Shown here: piece after piece, positions 1 to 5,079 of the stretch
Layout: every line of letters starts with the position of its first letter
Numbering within the stretch: position 1 is the first letter of the stretch
From: Planctomycetaceae bacterium
GTDB taxonomy: Bacteria > Planctomycetota > Planctomycetia > Pirellulales > UBA1268
DNA: 7,100 nt
Assembly (NCBI GenBank): GCA_947464585.1
Contig: CANHYS010000101.1
Coordinates: 1-7,100 of the forward strand
Direction: 5' to 3'
Program-made: the position numbers and the translations under genes
The notes under the pieces: generated by a model
Databases searched by the model: none
Seen by the model: only the letters and a program-made list of their open reading frames with translations
Told to the model about the DNA's origin: nothing

Positions 1-1698
1 ACAGCGACAGTCACCACGCAGCCCGTGGCCGCTGCCACCGCCGCCCCGATCGCGCCACCAGCCTCGGTGGGCCTGCCCGCCGGCGTGCCGGCAGTGGCTG
101 CCACGCCGCGTCGGCGAGTCCCGCAAAACCAGCCGCCCGTACAGCCGCGTTCCCGGCCAGCGGGCCAGATGGGCGACTGGAAGAGCGACAACCGCCTGCC
201 CGGACGCTTCAGCTCGAACTTCACCAACAACGGCCAAATGACCCTGCCCAGCATGGGTGATGTCAACCTCTTCCGGGCGCCGCAGGGTGATGCCGGCCGA
301 CCGGTGCTTGCCGTCGAGGGCACTCCCCGTCGCCCGAACACAGCTCCAACCACCCCCCCTCTCGGCGGCGGACTAGCGCCGCGTTTCAACGCTACTGCCA
401 GCCGATCGACTGGCCAGCGGGCCGACCGCCTCGCGATGAACGCCGACGGATTGCCGTCGGTGATGGCCCGGGCGCCGCAGGCCGGTGCCATCGACGATGG
501 CTCGGTGCCGGGACGACTCCCCGCCGCCGGTGGGCCGAATCAGGTGTTGCCGACGCCGAACGCTCCCCAGTCCATCACCACGAGCGATGATCCGTCGATC
601 ATCATCAACACAACCCCATCGGAGATGATGGAGATGGGGCCCGATGGCATGGGCGGCCAGGGCTACGGGGGCGAGTTCACCGACGGAACCATGTCGCCCG
701 AGGATGGTGGCATGTGGATGGGTGAGTATCCGAGCCAGTTGCACGTCGAATCGTTCTACGACGATCCGTTCGCCTGCGAGGAGTCGGACGGCTTCCTGAC
801 CTGCTGGCCGCATGACGGCCGGGTCGTCGCCTGGCTGCGGCAGTTCGGCAAGCCCTACTACGGCTGGAGATGGTATCGCGATTTCAGTGCCGGTGCCGGC
901 ATCACGGCCTTCCAGAACCAGTCCAACTTCGGCCTGCTCGGCAACTACGGCACGAATGAATACATCAACTGGGCGATGCCCTTCTGGAACGCCTTCGGCG
1001 TCGGCTGGCAGGTCGGTGTTCGTGGCGTGCAGAGCAACTTCCAGCAGCCCACGCTCACCGACGGTCTCGGAACGCTGCGTGCCAACTCGCGGGATCAGGT
1101 CTTCGTCACCACCGGCTTCTTCACGCGGGCCTTCGAGGGCCGGGGCCTGCAGGGCGGTGCAGTGTATGACTACCTCAGCGACAGCTACTTCGAAAACGTC
1201 GACGTGGCCCAGATCCGCGGCGAGCTGAGCTATGTCTGGGGCTATCACGAACTTGGCTTCTGGGGCGCCTTCAACGCCACCGAGCAGCAGGGATCGTTCG
1301 CGCCGTCCGGCCAGTCACGTGGTGTGGCCAGCACGGTCGACCTCTACACCGCCTTCTATCGCCTCCACTTCGGCGACGCCAACGAGGCGCGGGTCTGGGG
1401 TGGTGCCTCGGGCAACGGCCAGGGTGTGGTCGGATCGACGATCCGCGCCCCGATGTCTCGGTCGCTCGCCTTGGAGGGCACGTTCACCTACCTGCTGCCC
1501 GACAAGTCGCAGACCGTCGAGATCAATCCCACGACCAGCGTGACCTTCGCGCCGTCGGCCTGGAACCTCTCGGCCAATCTGGTCTGGTACCCCGCGGGCC
1601 GCGCCCGGCGGGGCCTGGCCAGCCCCTACCGTCCGCTCTTCGACGTGGCAGACAACGGCAGCATGATCCGGGCTCTCTCCCGGCTCCCGACTCCGTAG
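1..1698 (+). CDS. Partial gene: Pro-rich linker plus beta-barrel-like DUF6666-type planctomycete protein
   Basis: The reading frame is open from base 1, so the true start and any signal peptide lie upstream; the GTG at 25 lies inside the same Ala/Thr/Pro-rich stretch and is probably internal. Counting from that GTG, residues 1 to about 240 are low-complexity Pro/Gly/Ala/Met-rich and probably disordered. From about residue 285 to 545 there is an aromatic-rich region with alternating polar and nonpolar residues, as in beta-strands, with segments such as WQVGVRGVQSNF, QVFVTTGFFTRA, GGAVYDYLSDSYF and NLSANLVWYP, ending in RPLFDVADNGSM. From memory this order and ending match a planctomycete family (DUF6666), thought to be envelope-associated; I could not search for it. 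The biochemical role is unknown, and outer-membrane or periplasmic location is inference. The gene is followed by structured DNA and an intrinsic terminator at 1839-1864. The 291-codon frame on the opposite strand is a high-GC shadow. Confidence 0.85.
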   Translation, partial: TATVTTQPVAAATAAPIAPPASVGLPAGVPAVAATPRRRVPQNQPPVQPRSRPAGQMGDWKSDNRLPGRFSSNFTNNGQMTLPSMGDVNLFRAPQGDAGRPVLAVEGTPRRPNTAPTTPPLGGGLAPRFNATASRSTGQRADRLAMNADGLPSVMARAPQAGAIDDGSVPGRLPAAGGPNQVLPTPNAPQSITTSDDPSIIINTTPSEMMEMGPDGMGGQGYGGEFTDGTMSPEDGGMWMGEYPSQLHVESFYDDPFACEESDGFLTCWPHDGRVVAWLRQFGKPYYGWRWYRDFSAGAGITAFQNQSNFGLLGNYGTNEYINWAMPFWNAFGVGWQVGVRGVQSNFQQPTLTDGLGTLRANSRDQVFVTTGFFTRAFEGRGLQGGAVYDYLSDSYFENVDVAQIRGELSYVWGYHELGFWGAFNATEQQGSFAPSGQSRGVASTVDLYTAFYRLHFGDANEARVWGGASGNGQGVVGSTIRAPMSRSLALEGTFTYLLPDKSQTVEINPTTSVTFAPSAWNLSANLVWYPAGRARRGLASPYRPLFDVADNGSMIRALSRLPTP

Positions 1699-1732
1699 TT
1701 CTGGTCGCCTCGCCAGCCCCGGCGGGCCCTGT

Positions 1733-1750
1733 TATGGGGTGATCCCCATA
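1733..1750. repeat. Perfect 7-bp hairpin with TGAT loop
   Basis: TATGGGG (1733-1739) and CCCCATA (1744-1750) pair perfectly around a TGAT loop. It lies 35 bases after the stop of the upstream gene and directly before the larger inverted-repeat element. No T tract follows, so it is not a classical terminator by itself; it may protect the 3' end of the mRNA or be part of the neighbouring repeat element. Confidence 0.6.
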
Positions 1751-1751
1751 C

Positions 1752-1866
1752 AAGCCCCCCGGCGGAAGCCGGGGGACCCGGGGCATGAACACCATCCCGC
1801 GTACCATGCCCACCCGGGATCGCCCAACGACCCGGTGTCCCCGGACTTCCGTCCGGGGCTTTTTGT
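1752..1866. repeat. REP/BIME-like composite element with inverted, self-palindromic ends
   Basis: The left end (1756-1775) is a hairpin: CCCCCGGC, loop GGAA, GCCGGGGG. The right end (1839-1858) is another: CCCCGGAC, loop TTCC, GTCCGGGG. Read on the opposite strand, the left end gives GTCCCCCGGC-TTCC-GCC..., nearly the same as the right end, so the two ends are inverted copies, each able to fold alone or pair with the other. Between them GGGCATG (1781-1787) and CATGCCC (1805-1811) form an inner stem, extended by CCCGGG on both sides with a short bulge. Two palindromic units in opposite orientation around a spacer is the architecture of REP doublets (BIMEs). The left flank ACAAGCCC is, from memory, like the start of palindromic repeats common in Pirellulales genomes; this is unverified. 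Confidence 0.55.
1839..1864 (+). terminator. Rho-independent terminator of the upstream barrel-protein gene
   Basis: An 8-bp perfect GC-rich stem (CCCCGGAC / GTCCGGGG) with a four-base TTCC loop is followed after one C by five T residues (1860-1864). This is the classical intrinsic terminator layout for transcription on the + strand. It lies about 140 bases after the stop codon at 1698. The opposite strand has no T tract beyond the mirrored hairpin, so it looks unidirectional. Confidence 0.8.
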
Positions 1867-1919
1867 CCAGCGCGCAACGGGCAGGATGGCGAGTTTTTCG
1901 TTGCGACAGCCGCCACCGT

Positions 1920-1949
1920 CTGCCACCCTGACGGGATTTGTTGTATCTT
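1920..1949 (+). promoter_or_regulatory. Weak sigma70-like promoter candidate for the RG-rich gene
   Basis: CTGCCA (1920-1925) and TATCTT (1944-1949) are separated by 18 bases and match TTGACA/TATAAT at 4 of 6 positions each. It lies just after the intrinsic terminator and about 100 bases before the start codon, a sensible place for a promoter. The match is weak and could be chance. Confidence 0.25.
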
Positions 1950-2052
1950 GCGGGCTGGCTTGTGGTCAGGACTGCCCCCGTGCGGAATACCGCCGGAGAT
2001 TCGCTCCCTCGTCACACAACCACCGCACGAAAATCCCTCTCTGGAAATCATG

Positions 2053-3813
2053 ATGTCGGAACACGAACAGAAGAACGACCCCTGGGCCAGTCTGGCCGAG
2101 TCTCTCGGCGCGAAGCCCGCCGCCAAACCTGGGGAAGAGCCCGCACCGCGTCCGGCGGCAGCGACCCCGTCAACGCCTGCCCGCCCGCCACAAAAGCCGC
2201 GCGAGAGCAAGCCCACCGCAGCCCAATCCGATTGGGGTGGTCTGGCGTCGTCCCTGGGGCTCGAGCCTGCCAAAGAGCCGCCGGCAACACCCCCACCCAG
2301 CCGCCCAACCCCCCCTGCAGCCCCGCGGGCCGCGGTCGAACCGCCGCCCCGCCGCAGCGACCGCGAGCAGGACGAATTCTCCTTTGGCAGCCGCCGCCCG
2401 CCCGCCGAACCGTCCCCGCAACAGCGTCGCGACGACGTGCGGCCGCAGCGGCGCGAGGCGGGCGAATCCTCTGGAACTTCCCGGCCCGAATCCTCTGGAA
2501 CTTCCCGGCCCGAGGCCTATGGAACTTCCCGGCCAGAATCCTCTGGAACTCCTCGACCCGAGGACGCTGAGTCTTCCAGGCCCGTCGGCGAGCGATCCGA
2601 GGCAGGGCCTCGTGACCGCGGCGAGTCTGGAAGCGCACCGCGGGATGGCAGAAATGACGACCAGGGTGAGGGCCGTGGCCGGCGCCGCCGTGGCCGACGC
2701 GGTGGCCGCGGCCGTGGACGCCGCGACGAAGGCCGAGAAGAAGGCCGCGACCGACCGCTGCCGGGACGGCTCGATGGCGAACAGGCTACCGACCGCTGGC
2801 CCGCCGATGCGGAGAATCTCGACGGCTCAAACGAATCGCGTGACGGGCGGCTGAATGGGCCCGCGGACCGCGTTGGCCAGCAGGGTGAGACGGTTGGCAA
2901 CGATGACGCCGAACGGCGACGGGAACCGGCCGCTGACGGTGACCGTGACGCGGATGGAGCACCACGGCGACGCCGACGACGGGGCCGCCGCGGCGGCCGC
3001 CGCCGGGGCCGAGGTGACCGTGAGGACGGCGATGTCGGCGTCCGGCCGCAGGCTGACCGCGACGGCAGCGAGCCGCCGCGGGATGGTGGCGAAGGGTCGG
3101 CCCGGCTTGCCGATCGTGATGCTGACGACGAACCGCTGCCGGTTGGGTATGGCGGGCGGTCCCCTGCCAGACCGACCGGCGACTCCGGCCGGTCGGAAAC
3201 GTCGCGCCGCGAGGGAAGCGAGCCTTCCAGCGCCAGCAAGTCGGAAGACCGTGAGCCGGGCGAATCAGGGGGGCGTCGCCGCCGCCGCCGCCGCCGCGGT
3301 GAAGGACGCAGCCGCGATTCCCGCGGCACTGCAGCGCCGGCCGAGGGCGGCCGGGAGCCGCGTCGCTCGAGTGACGCGAGTGCCCGCAGCGGTCGCCGTA
3401 GCCGCAGGAGCACAAGCGATGAGCGCCGGTCGGCGTCGACTTTCGATCGCGGGCGACGCGATGAATTCGCTCCGGTGGCGGGAGGACGCGAAGAAGACGA
3501 CGAGGGCCTGGAGTTCCTCGGTGTTGAGGATGTCGGCCACGAAGGCCATGGCCGCGACGACCGTCATCCGGCGGACGACGATGACTCCATCATTGAGAGT
3601 GGTCTCAACGAGGTGCTCGACGTGCCGAGTTGGGTGGAGGCGATCGGCATCGTCATCGCCGGCAATCTCGACGCCCGCAGTCGATCACCCCGCGGGGGAG
3701 ACAGTGGCCGTGGTGGCGAACCGCGGGCCGACTCCTCATCACGCGGCGGCTCATCGGACAGGCCGCCTCGCGACTCTCGCCGCGGCGGTCGCTCGGGCGG
3801 CGATCAACGCTGA
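2053..3813 (+). CDS. Arg/Gly-rich, largely disordered protein with conserved-looking short motifs (function unknown)
   Basis: This encodes about 586 residues. ATG codons occur at 2050 and 2053; I prefer 2053 because GGAA at 2043-2046 then has near-standard ribosome-binding spacing. Residues 9-19 (DPWASLAESLG) and 59-73 (SDWGGLASSLGLEPA) are two copies of a WxxLAxSLG motif in Pro-rich linker. Residues 138-177 are five 8-residue repeats based on ESSGTSRP. Three Arg/Gly blocks follow (about 207-232, 303-325, 406-419), separated by acidic Asp/Glu/Arg stretches. Near the end, acidic DDDDSIIESGL leads to a probable amphipathic segment, VPSWVEAIGIVIAGNLDARS (524-543), then an RGG-like tail. No enzyme domain, signal peptide or membrane segment is visible. 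RG-rich tracts commonly bind RNA or drive condensation in other proteins; an RNA-associated scaffold is inference. The ordered motifs in an otherwise biased frame argue for a real gene, and other long open frames here are high-GC shadows. Confidence 0.8.
   Translation: MSEHEQKNDPWASLAESLGAKPAAKPGEEPAPRPAAATPSTPARPPQKPRESKPTAAQSDWGGLASSLGLEPAKEPPATPPPSRPTPPAAPRAAVEPPPRRSDREQDEFSFGSRRPPAEPSPQQRRDDVRPQRREAGESSGTSRPESSGTSRPEAYGTSRPESSGTPRPEDAESSRPVGERSEAGPRDRGESGSAPRDGRNDDQGEGRGRRRRGRRGGRGRGRRDEGREEGRDRPLPGRLDGEQATDRWPADAENLDGSNESRDGRLNGPADRVGQQGETVGNDDAERRREPAADGDRDADGAPRRRRRRGRRGGRRRGRGDREDGDVGVRPQADRDGSEPPRDGGEGSARLADRDADDEPLPVGYGGRSPARPTGDSGRSETSRREGSEPSSASKSEDREPGESGGRRRRRRRRGEGRSRDSRGTAAPAEGGREPRRSSDASARSGRRSRRSTSDERRSASTFDRGRRDEFAPVAGGREEDDEGLEFLGVEDVGHEGHGRDDRHPADDDDSIIESGLNEVLDVPSWVEAIGIVIAGNLDARSRSPRGGDSGRGGEPRADSSSRGGSSDRPPRDSRRGGRSGGDQR
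2464..2583 (+). repeat. 24-bp in-frame tandem repeat (ESSGTSRP units)
   Basis: Five consecutive 24-base units start at 2464, 2488, 2512, 2536 and 2560. The first two are identical, the third and fourth carry a few substitutions, and the fifth is degenerate. They translate as ESSGTSRP, ESSGTSRP, EAYGTSRP, ESSGTPRP and EDAESSRP. The unit is a multiple of three, so gain or loss of copies keeps the frame. The identical first pair suggests recent duplication and possible length variation between strains. Confidence 0.95.
3277..3297 (+). repeat. (CGC)7 trinucleotide run coding poly-Arg
   Basis: Seven consecutive CGC codons, preceded by CGT at 3274, encode an eight-residue Arg run in the third Arg/Gly block of the disordered protein. 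Pure trinucleotide runs of this length can change copy number by slippage without shifting frame. Confidence 0.9.
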
Positions 3814-3934
3814 CTGAAATCGGTAGAACCCGAGCTCGCTGATCACCATCAACCACGCGTGCACCAAGCACTCGACTCCAGATGCTGAGGAGCCGGTCGG
3901 AGGCACGCGCAGTCAGGCTTCATCAACCGCGATA

Positions 3935-4678
3935 TCACTTCAGTGAGATCGTGCGGGCGAGCGGCCGCAGGATCTGGTCGACCACGCACGTGTCCACCAC
4001 CTCGCGGGCCAGCGTGGCGAGCCGGTCCATCGCCTCCACATAACTGGAGCCCGGCTCGAGACTCCCGTACTGCCGTGCCGTCACGTAGACGCTCAGTTGC
4101 TCCTCGGTAAAGTCGCCGGTGCGAACCTGAAAGGCATTGGTTCTCGTCTCCGTGCTCACGCGAACCTGCACGCGGCAGTCTTCGTCGAGCGAGATCGTCA
4201 GGGACGGCTCGTAATTGATCACCCGGCCCCCGGGAATTTCGGCCGTCCTGTCGAACGCCAGCCCCACCCCGAGGGCCTCCGCCAGCAAGGCGTTGTGGTT
4301 GCCGCGGAAGGCGAAATCGAAACCAAAAAGGACATCGAGCGCCTCGCAATCGAGCGGGCTGATCGAGAGAAACGCCGGTGCGAGATCGAGAACGAGGCGG
4401 TGCTGGTCGAGCACCGCCTCCAACGACGACGGATTCACCTGCCCGGAGCAGAGCCGCTTGGACTCGACCGCCGCCCAGCGATACCGCCCCTGGTCCTTGT
4501 CCTCCTCCAGGACGTAATCCCGCTTATCGCGGCAGTAGAACTTCCGCATCGTCGGAAAACGCTTCTGCACACGCTCAAAGAAGTGAAGAATCGTCTCACG
4601 CTGGCCCGGGAGTTCCATCTCCGTGGCCAGATTCATGTTGACGTAGAAATCGTCGGCGAGCGACGCATACTGCGTCAT
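3935..4678 (-). CDS. Conserved-type cytoplasmic protein of unknown function, 247 residues
   Basis: ATG at 4678 is preceded by GGAG (complement of 4688-4691) nine bases upstream, a good ribosome binding site, and by a near-consensus promoter at 4714-4743. The product is soluble and mixed alpha/beta, with no signal peptide or membrane segment. Distinctive stretches are MTQYASLADDFYVNMNLATE at the N-terminus, TILHFFERVQKRFPTMRKFY, SPLDCEALDVLFGFDFAFRG in the middle, ISLDEDCRVQVRVSTETRT and a C-terminal helix with VVDQILRPLARTISLK. From memory, closely similar proteins occur widely in Pirellulales with no assigned role. I see no catalytic signature or known fold and propose no function. It converges on the RG-rich gene (121-base gap, no T-tract terminator seen) and diverges from the small gene at 4865. 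GC-rich third positions and the strong initiation signals support it as real. Confidence 0.88.
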   Translation of the reverse strand: MTQYASLADDFYVNMNLATEMELPGQRETILHFFERVQKRFPTMRKFYCRDKRDYVLEEDKDQGRYRWAAVESKRLCSGQVNPSSLEAVLDQHRLVLDLAPAFLSISPLDCEALDVLFGFDFAFRGNHNALLAEALGVGLAFDRTAEIPGGRVINYEPSLTISLDEDCRVQVRVSTETRTNAFQVRTGDFTEEQLSVYVTARQYGSLEPGSSYVEAMDRLATLAREVVDTCVVDQILRPLARTISLK

Positions 4679-4713
4679 ACGTGTGAACTCCGGGGGAGGC
4701 GGCCTGGAAAGTC

Positions 4714-4743
4714 AGTATAGGAATGCTGTGCGCGGGGTGTCAA
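4714..4743 (-). promoter_or_regulatory. Strong sigma70-type promoter for the 247-residue protein gene
   Basis: On the minus strand, TTGACA (4738-4743) is a perfect -35 box and TATACT (4714-4719) matches the -10 consensus at 5 of 6 positions, with an 18-base spacer. The predicted start site is near 4707, giving a leader of roughly 28 bases that includes the GGAG ribosome binding site. A T-rich stretch lies just upstream of the -35 box. Confidence 0.8.
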
Positions 4744-4864
4744 AAAGAGGGCTGATCCCGGCCGCGCCCCGGCTGGATTCCTTTCGCGAAGCGCGGCATA
4801 CTTCGGAAACGGACGCTGCGGGTGCCCAGTCAACTGAACCCATGCCCTCCGAAAGCGGGTCATC

Positions 4865-5071
4865 ATGCCATCGCCGCCGGAAGCCTCTCCGATCCCCGAT
4901 CATCGGCTGTCGATCGAAAAGCGCGGCGACGGGACGATCGTCGTCAGAGTTCGGTCTGAGGGACCGGAAGAATCCAGACTGCCCGACGCCGTATTTTCCT
5001 TCCGCAATGGCGACCCTCAATACGCCTACTGGCTCGGCCGACTCGCGGCCGCATCCGCAGGCAAGTCTTGA
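4865..5071 (+). CDS. Probable small hypothetical protein, 68 residues
   Basis: The ATG at 4865 is the only in-frame start after the stop at 4835. The product begins with a Pro/Ser-rich stretch, then a likely beta-hairpin (HRLSIEKRGDGTIVVRVRSE), an acidic link, and the compact motif LPDAVFSFRNGDPQYAYWLG followed by an Ala-rich helix. The pattern reads as a small folded protein, and GC-rich third positions fit the neighbouring genes; a 102-codon frame on the other strand lacks this. The ribosome binding site is weak (no clear GGAG). A poor promoter-like pair, TGGATT (4774-4779) and CATACT (4797-4802), lies upstream. The gene is divergent from the 247-residue protein gene and ends eight bases from the rho stop codon, tail to tail. 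Function unknown; it could still be a chance ORF. Confidence 0.55.
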   Translation: MPSPPEASPIPDHRLSIEKRGDGTIVVRVRSEGPEESRLPDAVFSFRNGDPQYAYWLGRLAAASAGKS

Positions 5072-5079
5072 GCGAGCCG

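Larger units (their letters stand above)
1699..2052. other. Intergenic region with chained hairpins, terminator and weak promoter
   Basis: This 354-base gap separates two genes on the same strand. Its left half (1733-1866) is a chain of GC-rich hairpins ending in an intrinsic terminator. The right half (about 1867-2052) is less structured and should hold the promoter and leader of the downstream gene. A reading frame open from 1948 runs through here into the downstream gene, but its N-terminal extension is unlike the rest of that protein and has no clear ribosome binding site, so I treat this stretch as noncoding. Confidence 0.7.

Noticed and set aside
373..1248. 291-codon open frame on the minus strand inside the barrel-protein gene
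   Set aside because: It is antisense to a frame with clear protein-family features, has no ribosome binding site and encodes a biased His/Arg/Gly-rich sequence, as expected for a high-GC shadow.
1948..2052. N-terminal extension of the RG-rich protein starting at an upstream ATG (1948)
   Set aside because: The extension has a different composition with several Cys-free hydrophobic residues, overlaps the candidate promoter, and lacks a ribosome binding site, while ATG at 2050/2053 has GGAA nearby and starts the motif-bearing protein.
2517..3413. Long minus-strand open frame (298 codons, Ser/Arg/Pro-rich) across the RG-rich gene
   Set aside because: It is the complement of Arg/Gly codon runs (GCC/CGG-type), where stops are rare on all strands. 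It has no ordered motif, and the plus frame has the WxxLAxSLG motifs and C-terminal helix.
2855..3817. 320-codon plus-strand frame overlapping the RG-rich gene
   Set aside because: It is an out-of-frame shadow rich in Ala/Arg/Thr that ends almost at the same place by chance; its product lacks motifs and a separate start signal.
3814..3934. Search for a terminator between the convergent RG-rich and 247-residue protein genes
   Set aside because: GAGCTC and a GTGCAC/CGCGTG-type self-complementary stretch were seen, but no stem of useful length followed by a T tract on either strand.
4097..4720. 207-codon plus-strand frame antisense to the 247-residue protein gene
   Set aside because: The minus frame has a consensus promoter, a good ribosome binding site and a protein-like sequence; the plus frame is a shadow.
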